In this document: positions 16,907 to 25,678 of the stretch, in pieces
How positions within the stretch are numbered: position 1 is the stretch's first letter
Layout of the letters: each line of letters begins with the position of its first letter
Source: Mesobacillus selenatarsenatis SF-1
GTDB lineage: Bacteria; Bacillota; Bacilli; Bacillales; Cytobacillaceae
NCBI RefSeq assembly: GCF_000813125.1
Contig: NZ_BASE01000072.1
Location: 1 to 64,000 of the forward strand
Length of the DNA: 64,000 nt
Direction: 5' to 3'
Made by a program: the position numbers and the translations under genes
The notes under the pieces: model-generated
The model's input: only the letters and a program-made list of their open reading frames with translations
What the model was told of the DNA's origin: nothing
The model's database searches: none

Positions 16907-18091
16907 TCAAAATCCTGTTTTCCTGAAAAATAAATCGACAAGAGCGGAGATCCTTTTTTCCTCAATCTGGGGTTCGTCGAAGCTCATTGGTTTTGAGTTG
17001 ACTTCATAAATGACATAATGGCCTTTTTCGGTGATTCCTGCATCAAGGGAAAATTCTCCGAAATAGCCTAACTCTTCAGTAAGCAGCTGTCCAATTTCTT
17101 TTACGGCCCAGTCGAAAAATCGGTCATGTCTATCATTCTTGACCTTAATATAGGGGAGCATGACTCCTCCGTTTGGCAGGTGGGTGGTCAGGTCCTGTTT
17201 CCGGGATTGGCGGATGCCGATTCCAGTCACTTCGTACCCATCCGGTCCGTCATGGGCATGGACGCGGAAGTCAAATCGTTTGCCATCGATGGCTGTCGGC
17301 GTGACTTCTTTCTGGGCAATGTACTCGTATTTTAACAACTGCCTGGATTTGACCTTCCAGAATTCCTTTATGCCAGGATAAAGATGGCGATGTGAATGGC
17401 TATCGAATTCGATTTGCCCATTTTTTTGCCGGAGCCGGAATATCCCGATTCCTTTAGAAGAAGAAGCAGGCTTCAGGTAGATGCCCTCATGCTTATCAAG
17501 GAAGGCGGCTAATTGGATCATCGATTTTACAGCAATGCTTTCAGGCATTAGCTTTCTTAATTGTGGATGTCTGGCAAATAGTGAGTATAGCTTGTTTTTA
17601 TTGATAAAGGCAGGATTGAAAAATGGGATTCCGAGCGCGGTCAGGTAGTTCACGGCATCTTTAAAGGCAGGCTGCTGCTCTGCTTTCCGAAAGGGGACAC
17701 GATTGAAAACAAGATGAGGCAGAGGTGTTCTCACAGGAATCCATTTTCGAGCATCAGGCAAAAATACGAACCCGGTGAGTCCATCTTTGACGATGGTTTC
17801 AGGAGGAAAGACGACAATCAATCCATTCCGTTTCAGCATCTCTGTCTGAAGTGCCTGAAACAATGAACCATTGCCGGAAAGGGACATATTCTTGCTCATT
17901 GAGGTCATGATCCCAACCAACGGTCCGATATTTTCCTGCTTATTTTTCAATGAAAACTGTTGGCTCCTCTCCGGGAGTGTCTCTGACGAAGCGGCAGGCA
18001 CGCTGATTCTATTAAAGCCAAAGCTGTATTTTTCGCCAGCTTTGGCTTCATGTGTCCATTCCTTCGATTCAGCATTATAGCGGAGAATCAT
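16907..18091 (-). CDS. YheC/YheD-family ATP-grasp protein (copy A)
   Basis: A 394-residue member of the YheC/YheD spore-coat-associated family. The N-terminal part carries PLVGIMTSMS. The ATP-grasp core follows: a glycine-rich segment (YLKPASSSKGIGIFRL), KRFDFRVHAHDG, NGGVMLPYI, and the metal-binding strand GYFGEFSLDAGI...YEVNSKP. The substrate is unknown. In B. subtilis YheC and YheD are spore-associated and sporulation-regulated. Its ATG overlaps the stop of the next gene by four bases, so it is translationally coupled to copy B. Confidence 0.85.
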   Translation of the reverse strand: MILRYNAESKEWTHEAKAGEKYSFGFNRISVPAASSETLPERSQQFSLKNKQENIGPLVGIMTSMSKNMSLSGNGSLFQALQTEMLKRNGLIVVFPPETIVKDGLTGFVFLPDARKWIPVRTPLPHLVFNRVPFRKAEQQPAFKDAVNYLTALGIPFFNPAFINKNKLYSLFARHPQLRKLMPESIAVKSMIQLAAFLDKHEGIYLKPASSSKGIGIFRLRQKNGQIEFDSHSHRHLYPGIKEFWKVKSRQLLKYEYIAQKEVTPTAIDGKRFDFRVHAHDGPDGYEVTGIGIRQSRKQDLTTHLPNGGVMLPYIKVKNDRHDRFFDWAVKEIGQLLTEELGYFGEFSLDAGITEKGHYVIYEVNSKPMSFDEPQIEEKRISALVDLFFRKTGF

Positions 18092-19455
18092 TTGAAAATA
18101 TCCTCAGGTGCCGTAATGGCTTTTTCTGCTAAAAAAATGCCGAAAGATAGAGACAGCTTTCTCGTGAGCAGATCGAAATTCTTTAGCTTTGGATGCTTAA
18201 AGATCGACCGTCCAGGCTTTGAGTTGGCTTCAAAGAGCCAAACTCTTCCTGATTTATCAATTCCTAAGTCAAAACCAATCTCGCCTATGATACCTTCCAT
18301 ATTCTTTTCCAAAATGGAACTTAGGAGCAGTGATGCTTCAGAAAGTTTCTTCTCACAAAGCTCTCTCTCGGTCCTGTCTTCAAACAATTCATCAAGCGAT
18401 TTTACGACTCCTCCATTGTTCACATGGGTGGTCACGCTGCCCTGGCCGGCAATTTTTGCGGCGATCGCTGCTACTTGCCACTGACCGTATTCATCTTTAT
18501 TTGTATGAACCCTGAAATCAATGAGTCTTTTTTCGGATCTAAGCAGGCTTATACCCTGCTGAACAATCATCTGGGAAAGATTTCGCTTGTAAAAAACCTT
18601 CTGCATTAACTTTTCAAGACTTTCAAACTTTGTTAACTTATTAATGCCCTCCTGGTCACGGTAACGGCAATAATAATAGCCATTGTGCTTATCAAACAGA
18701 ATTTGGTGGATTCCCAGTCCAAGACTTCCATTAGCCGGTTTGACATAGACGTTTCCATAGTTTGAAAGCATTCTTTCAATTACGGTAAAAGAAGAAAATT
18801 GATGTGTTTCAGGCAAATACTCTACTGCACGTTCGTCCTGCTGCAGGCGCTCAAATACATCCAGCTTGCTGAAAAAGCCCGGATTATACCATGGAATCAA
18901 ATAATCGGTCTGCATCCTGGACTTCATGCTGCGGAGTTCAGATTTTCTTTCGGTGCGCCTATTAGGTAGACGGTCGTATACAACATTGGGAAAGGGCACC
19001 TTTATTTTCATCCAGCCACCATCGACAAAGAAATAACCCTCGATCAATCCTTGATCCCAGTCGATGTGTTCCTCGCCAAAGACGAAGGGAAGGGCACCTA
19101 CAGATTTATTGACAGAAAGCAGTTTGGCGAAGAACATGGACCTCTCACCAATCGGTCTTAATGGAAAAGGCGTGAACCCAGACGTCAGAATGCCTATCAG
19201 GGGCCCGATAAACAATGTGTGCTGATCGATAAAAATATGCAATGAAGTTGATAAATCAGGCATTGAGAGCTCCTTCTGCACGTCATTACTCAGGACTACC
19301 ACATTTCTTCCCTTAGGATGAGGAGCACATGTAACATCAACCACCTTGTTGCCAAACGCGATTTTATTGATTTCCTTGTTATTTGTCAGGTCAGCAGGTA
19401 CAAAGACTAGTTGCTTGGAGTGTGAGATGACTTCAACGGGATATTTTTTTCTCAT
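18088..19455 (-). CDS. yheD: YheC/YheD-family ATP-grasp protein (copy B)
   Basis: 455 residues, the longest of the four paralogues, with about 60-80 extra residues at the N-terminus before PLIGILTSG. The ATP-grasp core shows VYVKPANGSLGLGI, RLIDFRVHTNKDE, VNNGGVVKSL and GEIGFDLGID...FEANSKPG. Both ends overlap neighbours by four bases. The length fits B. subtilis YheD, so I use that name with caution. Its role in the spore surface is inferred from the family. Confidence 0.82.
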   Translation of the reverse strand: MRKKYPVEVISHSKQLVFVPADLTNNKEINKIAFGNKVVDVTCAPHPKGRNVVVLSNDVQKELSMPDLSTSLHIFIDQHTLFIGPLIGILTSGFTPFPLRPIGERSMFFAKLLSVNKSVGALPFVFGEEHIDWDQGLIEGYFFVDGGWMKIKVPFPNVVYDRLPNRRTERKSELRSMKSRMQTDYLIPWYNPGFFSKLDVFERLQQDERAVEYLPETHQFSSFTVIERMLSNYGNVYVKPANGSLGLGIHQILFDKHNGYYYCRYRDQEGINKLTKFESLEKLMQKVFYKRNLSQMIVQQGISLLRSEKRLIDFRVHTNKDEYGQWQVAAIAAKIAGQGSVTTHVNNGGVVKSLDELFEDRTERELCEKKLSEASLLLSSILEKNMEGIIGEIGFDLGIDKSGRVWLFEANSKPGRSIFKHPKLKNFDLLTRKLSLSFGIFLAEKAITAPEDIFK

Positions 19456-20537
19456 AAGCGCTGTTCCTCTCTTTCTGGCATAATTTCCGAAAGGACTCTG
19501 GCATATTCAAGCGGTGCATTATATAGCACCTCGTTCAGGTCCGGATTTGTGGAAGCAATGACCTTTCTGCCGGGCTTTGAATTTGTATCAAGCACCCACA
19601 GGGCATGGTCCTTTGATACACCAATATCTACACCCAGCTCAAAAAGCCGAGGGAAAGAGGCTTCAAGGATACCGGGCAGCTTCGAAAGAATTTCTTCCAA
19701 TTCATGTAAAATGAATCTTCTTGAACGGATATTCAGTGAATTCGTATACTCTTCAAATGGCAGGATTTCTCCGCCGGCACGTAAGTTCGAAAGGATTCCA
19801 TCCCTGCTGCCGCGGCGGACTCCCTTGCCGCGCACAATCCACTTTTCCTCATGATCCTTTTGCAGCAGCACTCTTATGTCAAAAGGACAATTTTGCATAT
19901 CGGACAGTTCTAGGTAAGGCTGCATCATATACTCTTTTTTACTGAACAGGCTGTCGAGCCAATCCTCTGTCTCAGAGGTGGAATGGAAAGTTTTTGTGAA
20001 TAACCTGCCGCCAGGATCAGCTGAAATTTCAAACTCTCCACCTGATTTTTCAATTTTATAGATCCCTGCGCCGCCAGAACCGAAGATCGGTTTCAAGACT
20101 GCCTTTTTCATCACTTCTAGCTGGGCAATAACATCTTTTCCGCTGCCGATAAGAATCGTTTTCGGGATGTATGGAGACAGGGATGATTTCGACAGAACCT
20201 CGTAAATGGCCCATTTATTTGGCAAGCCGTTTCCAAGGAAGGTAATATCGGCTTTTTTCTTGAGCCATTTTACAATCGCCATCGCCTGCTTCGATGAAGG
20301 ATCATTTGTATAAAAACAACGGTCATAAACGATCATGGGGAGCGGAAATTCGGACTTAACCCAGCAGCCTTTCTTGTGGTCGAATTTTTCTCCCGATACC
20401 AATTGTGTTACTGGGTGGATTTTAGCCGGTGAGAACCGAAAGCAGGTGAAGATGTTTGGATTCGCCCTCTTGGCAATCTCGGTAAAATATGTTAGTTCAC
20501 TTTTTAAGGAAAGTGACATCATTCCGAATGTAATCAT
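19452..20537 (-). CDS. yheC: YheC/YheD-family ATP-grasp protein (copy C)
   Basis: About 361 residues. It begins MITFGMMSLSLKSELTYF, and the ATP-grasp core includes AVLKPIFGSGGAGIYKI, CPFDIRVLLQKD, LRAGGEILPF and LGVDIGV...LDTNSKPGR. I chose ATG 20537, with AGGAG eight bases upstream, over ATG 20543. The stop overlaps the start of copy B (ATGA), so copies C, B and A form one coupled block. The length fits B. subtilis YheC. Confidence 0.82.
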   Translation of the reverse strand: MITFGMMSLSLKSELTYFTEIAKRANPNIFTCFRFSPAKIHPVTQLVSGEKFDHKKGCWVKSEFPLPMIVYDRCFYTNDPSSKQAMAIVKWLKKKADITFLGNGLPNKWAIYEVLSKSSLSPYIPKTILIGSGKDVIAQLEVMKKAVLKPIFGSGGAGIYKIEKSGGEFEISADPGGRLFTKTFHSTSETEDWLDSLFSKKEYMMQPYLELSDMQNCPFDIRVLLQKDHEEKWIVRGKGVRRGSRDGILSNLRAGGEILPFEEYTNSLNIRSRRFILHELEEILSKLPGILEASFPRLFELGVDIGVSKDHALWVLDTNSKPGRKVIASTNPDLNEVLYNAPLEYARVLSEIMPEREEQRL

Positions 20538-20592
20538 TTGCATTACTCCTTTTGTGCAAGGATAAGAAAGTATAATTCTTACTTATAGAATT

Positions 20593-20710
20593 GTTCAGCT
20601 CCAGCGCCTAGCCCCTCGAGTCACTTCGGTCCTGCCAATGAAGTCAAAGAACGACTTCACTGTCAGGCCCTCCAGCGCTTGTCGGGGCTGACCAAGGCGC
20701 TTGCGCATTT
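20593..20710 (+). repeat. Full-length palindromic intergenic element (copy 3)
   Basis: The clearest full copy. Outer arms GCGCC/GGCGC and AGCCCC/GGGGCT enclose CCTG/CAGG and the perfect hairpin TGAAGTC/GACTTCA. It separates ATP-grasp copies C and D and ends a few bases before the stop codon of copy D. Confidence 0.88.
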
Positions 20711-20714
20711 CAGT

Positions 20715-21818
20715 TTATAGTTGGCAAAGTCCATAGCAATGGTCGATGATGGCTTTTGTCGAGGGCCTGATTTTCGTGCCGCGCTCTTCAAAGTTCTTGG
20801 AAGGCTTGGAGTTGGCTTCGATCAGCCACAGGTTGCCTTTAATATCAATTCCAATATCAATCCCCAGCTCGGCGGTGAGTCCTTCAGCATTTTTGCTGAT
20901 GACTTCTGCAATCTCAAGAGCCAGCTCTTTCATCAGCGCCAACTGATGCCTCGCCTGTTCCTTTCCGAAAATCAATGCGAGAGTATGCCCCGGTTTCATG
21001 ACCTCGCCTCCGCGGGCTATATTAGATACGAAAAGCTGCTCTGCGGAAACTCTGGCGACGATGGAAGTAACCTTCCAGAATTGCTGGGCGTTTTTATGAC
21101 AGAGAACCCTGAAGTCCATCCTTCTTCCATTTAATTCTGATAGCTGTACACCCTGCTGAATGATGCATAGCCGTTTTCCAACTATGGGATTGATGGCACG
21201 GGACAGTTCTGATACATGTTCGAAGACCGGGAGATCCTTGGCCGGCATCGAGGATAATGATGCATTGATCATCCCGTCATTTTTGGCTACCTGGATAATA
21301 TTGCGTCCCTGGCTGCCATGAACAGGTTTGATGTATAGCTCATCATGCTTTTCAAGCATGGTTTCGAGCTGACTCCCGGAATATAGATGTGTTTCAGGTA
21401 TGAACGAATGCAAATGTTCTTCTCTCAATAAAGATTCATGGATCTCCCACTTTGAAAGAAACCGGTGATTAAATATCTTTATTCCCAGAGCATCCAATTT
21501 ATTTAAAAATCCCTTAAATCCTTTGCTGATTTCGGTCCTTCGGGATGAAACCCGATTGTAGATGACAGCGGGAAAGGGAAAAAGTCCTTTTTTCCAGTCA
21601 TCTGCATTGTCATCGTAGGAATAGCCCTCGACTCCTTCATCAGAAAAGCCTTTCAGTGAAAATACGTAAAAACTTCCGCCTTGTTCAGAAACTCCCTGGT
21701 GAAGCTCTTCGCAAAAGGAGTGGACTTTACCAAAGTCAGGTCCGTTATCTTCTTTTATTTCAGTCAGCAAAGCAATGACGGGATTGCTGGGTAAGCTTTT
21801 CGATTTTGCTGGCGTCAT
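20715..21818 (-). CDS. YheC/YheD-family ATP-grasp protein (copy D)
   Basis: 367 residues with the same domain order as its neighbours: PVIALLTEIKED at the start, VIYNRVSSRRTE, LYIKPVHGSQGRNIIQV, RRMDFRVLCHKN, ARGGEVMKPG and ELGIDIGID...IEANSKPSK at the end. GAGGAG precedes the ATG. It is the first gene of the cluster in the direction of transcription. It is split from copies C-B-A by a palindromic element, so it may be expressed separately. The catalytic ATP-grasp residues look intact. Confidence 0.83.
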   Translation of the reverse strand: MTPAKSKSLPSNPVIALLTEIKEDNGPDFGKVHSFCEELHQGVSEQGGSFYVFSLKGFSDEGVEGYSYDDNADDWKKGLFPFPAVIYNRVSSRRTEISKGFKGFLNKLDALGIKIFNHRFLSKWEIHESLLREEHLHSFIPETHLYSGSQLETMLEKHDELYIKPVHGSQGRNIIQVAKNDGMINASLSSMPAKDLPVFEHVSELSRAINPIVGKRLCIIQQGVQLSELNGRRMDFRVLCHKNAQQFWKVTSIVARVSAEQLFVSNIARGGEVMKPGHTLALIFGKEQARHQLALMKELALEIAEVISKNAEGLTAELGIDIGIDIKGNLWLIEANSKPSKNFEERGTKIRPSTKAIIDHCYGLCQL

Positions 21819-21887
21819 AGCTTCTCCTCATTTTCTTTTAGGGTGTCTCAAGAAATAAGAAAGTGAATTTCTTTCACTTCTAGAAGT

Positions 21888-22006
21888 GTCTAGCTCCAGC
21901 GCCTAACCACTCGAGACGCTTCGGTCCTGCCAATGAAGTCAAAAAACGACTTCACTGACAGGACTTCCAGCGCTTGTCGGGGCTGACCAAGCCGCTTGCG
22001 CATTTC
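21888..22006 (+). repeat. Full-length palindromic intergenic element (copy 4)
   Basis: Same arms and central TGAAGTC/GACTTCA hairpin as copy 3, with several substitutions (for example CTAACCAC instead of CTAGCCCC). It lies in the divergent gap between ATP-grasp copy D and yheA, the rest of which shows only likely promoter sequence. Confidence 0.85.
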
Positions 22007-22177
22007 TTATCACCCTATTGTAAAATAGGCAAACACACATATTGCATCCTATGAATAGTAGTTGTTATTGGTGATTTCATAATAGGAGTTGGATTGTGCA
22101 TAACCCGAACTTTTGGCATTCAGCAACATAGTTTGTTATAGTGGTGTGGAGCGTTTAACGTAGAAGGAGTGATTTGA

Positions 22178-22537
22178 ATGGCAGTAAATCTTTACGATTC
22201 AGCCTACGAATTGGAAAAAGCAATCAGGAACAGTGCGGAATACACAGAATTAAAAAAACTTTATGATGCTGTAAACAGCGATGAATCAGCAAAAAGAATG
22301 TTTGAAAGCTTCCGCAATATCCAGATGCAGCTTCAGGAAAAGCAAATGACTGGGCAGGAAATTACCCAGGAAGAAGTAGAGCAGGCGCAAAAGACAGTCG
22401 CACTTGTTCAGCAGCATGAGTTAATCTCAAAGCTGATGGAAGCAGAGCAAAGAATGAGCATGGTTATTGGCGAACTTAATCAGGTAATCATGAAGCCTCT
22501 TGAAGAGCTTTACGGAAATCCGAACCAGCAGCAATAA
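22178..22537 (+). CDS. yheA: YheA, YlbF/YmcA-family protein
   Basis: A 119-residue helical protein of the YlbF family (YlbF, YmcA, YheA). It starts MAVNLYDSAYELEKAIR and has the typical long helices (SAKRMFESFRNIQMQLQEKQ and the AQKTVALVQQHELISKLMEAEQRM block). YlbF and YmcA belong to the RNase Y specificity complex; YheA's own role is not established. AGAAGGAGTGA precedes the ATG. A terminator follows the gene directly, so it is monocistronic. Confidence 0.9.
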   Translation: MAVNLYDSAYELEKAIRNSAEYTELKKLYDAVNSDESAKRMFESFRNIQMQLQEKQMTGQEITQEEVEQAQKTVALVQQHELISKLMEAEQRMSMVIGELNQVIMKPLEELYGNPNQQQ

Positions 22538-22549
22538 TAGAATGACAGA

Positions 22550-22577
22550 ACTCCCGCCGATGTGCGGGAGTTTTTTT
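22550..22577 (+). terminator. Terminator after yheA
   Basis: AACTCCCGC and GCGGGAGTT with a short loop, followed by a T-run. Confidence 0.9.
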
Positions 22578-22614
22578 GTTGTTCGGAAAAGAGGGGAATT
22601 TGCGTATCAAGGCC

Positions 22615-22659
22615 ATGACGGACACAAATCAGCGGAAAAGAGAAAAAACTGTCCGTCAT
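22615..22659. repeat. 10-bp perfect inverted repeat with 25-base loop
   Basis: ATGACGGACA (22615-22624) and TGTCCGTCAT (22650-22659) flank an A/G-rich loop in the yheA-yhaX gap. No T-run follows, so it is not an ordinary terminator. The function is unknown. Confidence 0.6.
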
Positions 22660-22818
22660 CTATGACTCTTTTTGGTATAAAATACACTGCCAGTATTTAC
22701 CCTGACGACTGGATCCCCCTGGGAAGCTAAATCAAAATCCTGCCCATGTTCTATTCTCTCGCTTTCTATCATACAAGTTAAATAAGGACAAAAACACCGA
22801 AGAAATGGGGGCATAAAT

Positions 22819-23691
22819 ATGATTTACCGTCTTCTTGCGCTTAATGTGGATGGCACGATTCTCCAATCAAATGGAAGGCTCCATAAATCCACGAGGGATG
22901 CGATTGAGTACGTTCAGCAAAAAGGGGTTTACGTGACTCTAGTAACTTCAAGAAGCTTTCCATCTGCCAAAAAAGTGGCTAAAGCGCTGAAAATAAATTC
23001 ATTGCTTATAACTCACCTTGGATCCTATATTTCCAATGACCTTCGCAGTGACCCAGTTTTTGAAAAACGGATTCCAGAGGATGTAACCTTCCAACTCGTC
23101 AGATTCCTGGAAAGCTTTCCGTGCCAAATCCGGCTTGTACATGAAAAGTTTTCACTGGCAAATAAGTATAAATTAAACCATAACCTGCTGGCGAAAACCG
23201 TGTTCACATCAGGCGATCCGATTTTTTACTCACAGCAATTCACGGATTCTATCAGTGAAACCCTGGTCAATGAGCCAGTCTCTCCTCCTAAAATCGAAGT
23301 CTATTTCGAGTACGAAGAAGATTTGAAGGATGCGCAGCAGGCGATAAATGGGATGTTCTCAGAAGTGTCCCTGTCCAAACTGAATGATTACAGGATGGAT
23401 ATCATGCCTGAGGGTGTATCAAAACTGAATGGTCTGATCCAGTTAGGTGAACACCTTGGCATACAGTTGAAAGAAATGGTCGCAATTGGCGATGGGCATG
23501 ATGACATTGAAATGATCGAAGCCTGCGGACTTGGCGTCTCCATGGGGAATGCTTCAGTAGAAGTAAAAAAGGCTTCGGATTGGGTAACCCGATCGAACAA
23601 CCAGCACGGTGTCAGCTATATGGTCAAGGAACATTTCCGCAAGCAGCAGCCAATTGAATTCCTGAAGAAAATGAATATAATAAAAATGTAG
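22819..23691 (+). CDS. yhaX: HAD-superfamily Cof-type protein YhaX
   Basis: A 290-residue Cof-type HAD protein; B. subtilis yhaX is a sporulation gene under sigma-E. The cap and later motifs are present (VTSRSFPSAKKVAK as motif II region, SKLNGLIQLGEHL with the motif III Lys, GDGHDDIEMIEACG as motif IV). Motif I reads ALNVDGTIL: the first Asp, the usual nucleophile, is Asn9. This may leave the protein without phosphatase activity. CATACAAGT at 22770 resembles a sigma-E -10, but I see no convincing -35. GGGGGC precedes the ATG. Confidence 0.85.
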   Translation: MIYRLLALNVDGTILQSNGRLHKSTRDAIEYVQQKGVYVTLVTSRSFPSAKKVAKALKINSLLITHLGSYISNDLRSDPVFEKRIPEDVTFQLVRFLESFPCQIRLVHEKFSLANKYKLNHNLLAKTVFTSGDPIFYSQQFTDSISETLVNEPVSPPKIEVYFEYEEDLKDAQQAINGMFSEVSLSKLNDYRMDIMPEGVSKLNGLIQLGEHLGIQLKEMVAIGDGHDDIEMIEACGLGVSMGNASVEVKKASDWVTRSNNQHGVSYMVKEHFRKQQPIEFLKKMNIIKM

Positions 23692-23696
23692 AATAG

Positions 23697-23733
23697 AAGC
23701 ATGCCTGGAAGGATTGCAGGCATGCTTTGTTGT
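23697..23733 (+). terminator. Terminator after yhaX
   Basis: AAGCATGCCTG pairs perfectly with CAGGCATGCTT around GAAGGATTG, followed by a short T-rich end. Confidence 0.85.
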
Positions 23734-23974
23734 GTTTGGAAATATATTGTGGATTTAGAGAGTATCTCAGGGTGTTTAAGGAAAATATGAAACTTTTTAG
23801 GAATATAAGTGCTGGATTCAGGAATATGTGAGGTTTTTAAGTAAAATAAACCGGGAGTCTATGATACTCAATCCGACTTACACCGAAAACTGGCAGCTTT
23901 TGCACTGTCTTGACCTTTGAATCATACTTCTATTACACTTATTGAAGCATGTTTAATTGAAAAAGGTGAATCTC

Positions 23975-25483
23975 ATGAGAATTAATATAAATGGAATACA
24001 AGATGACAGATTACAGCGTCCTTTAGGGTTAATCGCTAATTTATTCTTTGAAGAATCAGAAGTCAGATTAAGCGGGACAGATCAGGAAGTTGATGCGGTA
24101 ATTGATTTCGATGTTCAAAATGCCGACGGGGAGTTTTTTGTAAAAGCAGCTTTGGTGGCCAATGGCGAGAGTTTTACAGCAAAAGCCAACAAAGAAATTC
24201 CAGCTGGCTTGAGCGAAAAGGAAGAATTTAAACTGCTTAAGACCGTCATTTCCAGGGCCTATTTAAAAGTGCTTCAGGACTGGACAGGAATGATCCAGAA
24301 GTGGGGCATACTGACCGGAGTCCGTCCTACTAAGCTTTTGCATAAAAAGCTCCGTGAAGGAATGAAACAGGAGGATGCCCATAAAGAGCTGAAGGAACAA
24401 TATTTGATATCAGATGAAAAAATACAGTTAATGCAGCAAATCGTCGACCGCCAGCTGGCTGTTATGCCTGACCTGTATGATTTAAAAAATGGGGTCAGCA
24501 TTTATATTGGCATTCCATTTTGCCCGACGAAGTGTGCATACTGCACATTTCCGGCTTATGCTATCAACGGCCGACAGGGGTCGGTGGATTCTTTCCTTGG
24601 CGGCCTTCACTACGAAATCCGCCAAATCGGTGACTGGCTTAAGAAGAATGATATCAAGATTACAACGGTTTACTATGGAGGCGGAACACCGACCTCGATT
24701 ACCGCTGAAGAAATGGATATGCTGTATGAAGAGGTTCAGCAGTCCTTCCCGGATGTTGAGAATATCAGGGAAGTGACCGTCGAAGCCGGCCGGCCGGATA
24801 CGATTTCACCTGAAAAACTTGAAGTGCTGAAAAAGTGGAACATCGACCGGATCAGTATCAATCCGCAATCATATATCCAGGAAACCTTGAAGGCAATCGG
24901 CCGCCACCATACAGTGGAAGAAACGATTGAAAAATTCCATCTGGCCCGCGAGATGGGTATGAACAACATAAACATGGATTTGATTATCGGTCTTCCAGGT
25001 GAAGGGGCGAAGGAGTTTGCTCATACCCTTGCAGAAACGAAAAAACTAATGCCGGAATCTTTGACGGTCCATACACTTTCATTTAAAAGAGCGTCAGAAA
25101 TGACAAGGAATAAACAGAAATACAAGGTCGCTGGCCGCGATGAAATAGAAAAAATGATGAACATGGCTGAATCATGGACGAAGGAACATGACTATGTTCC
25201 GTATTATCTGTACAGGCAGAAGAATATTCTAGGAAACCTAGAGAATGTTGGTTACGCTTTCCCAGAGCAGGAGAGCCTGTACAATATCATCATCATGGAA
25301 GAGCAGCAAACCATCATTGGCCTAGGATGCGGAGCATCAAGTAAGTTCATCAATCCCGAAACAGGTGTCATCACGCAATTTTCGAATCCAAAGGATCCAA
25401 AGTCATATAACGACAGCTTTGAGGAATACGCCAATAAAAAAATAGAAATCCTTGATTCTTTGTTTAAAAAAGCGACAATTTAA
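23975..25483 (+). CDS. hemZ: Coproporphyrinogen III dehydrogenase-like radical SAM protein HemZ
   Basis: A 502-residue radical SAM enzyme of the HemN/HemZ group, acting in oxygen-independent porphyrin metabolism. The 4Fe-4S motif is CPTKCAYC (Cys183, 187, 190). YYGGGTPTS and EAGRPDTI (SAM binding) and the HemN-type C-terminal region follow. I chose ATG 23975 after AAGGTGA over the TTG at 23957. The length matches B. subtilis HemZ (YhaW), and the gene follows yhaX as there. It is separate from the hemEHY operon at 52-56 kb. Confidence 0.92.
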   Translation: MRININGIQDDRLQRPLGLIANLFFEESEVRLSGTDQEVDAVIDFDVQNADGEFFVKAALVANGESFTAKANKEIPAGLSEKEEFKLLKTVISRAYLKVLQDWTGMIQKWGILTGVRPTKLLHKKLREGMKQEDAHKELKEQYLISDEKIQLMQQIVDRQLAVMPDLYDLKNGVSIYIGIPFCPTKCAYCTFPAYAINGRQGSVDSFLGGLHYEIRQIGDWLKKNDIKITTVYYGGGTPTSITAEEMDMLYEEVQQSFPDVENIREVTVEAGRPDTISPEKLEVLKKWNIDRISINPQSYIQETLKAIGRHHTVEETIEKFHLAREMGMNNINMDLIIGLPGEGAKEFAHTLAETKKLMPESLTVHTLSFKRASEMTRNKQKYKVAGRDEIEKMMNMAESWTKEHDYVPYYLYRQKNILGNLENVGYAFPEQESLYNIIIMEEQQTIIGLGCGASSKFINPETGVITQFSNPKDPKSYNDSFEEYANKKIEILDSLFKKATI

Positions 25484-25490
25484 TGTTAAT

Positions 25491-25521
25491 AAGCTCCCGA
25501 AGATTCATTTCGGGAGCTTTT
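25491..25521 (+). terminator. Terminator after hemZ
   Basis: AGCTCCCGAA and TTCGGGAGCT flank GATTCA, followed by TTT, within ten bases of the hemZ stop. Confidence 0.85.
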
Positions 25522-25582
25522 CGCTGTGAAATAAGTTTTATTCCTCAAAAAAGGGCCAGCAATTTCCTGCTAAAAACTTGTG

Positions 25583-25678
25583 ATTCCGCGAAAATGGCCA
25601 GCATTTCCGCGAAAACAGCTTCTAATTCCGCGAAAAGGACAAGTAATTCCGCGAAAAGCCATCATAATTCCGCGAAGT
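25583..25678. repeat. Five 21-bp phased repeats with core TTCCGCGAA
   Basis: TTCCGCGAA starts at 25584, 25605, 25626, 25647 and 25668, exactly 21 bases apart. The 12-base spacers differ between units, so the core is under stronger constraint or newer than the spacers. It lies between hemZ and yhaR. The rest of this gap shows only the hemZ terminator and the yhaR RBS. Confidence 0.85.
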
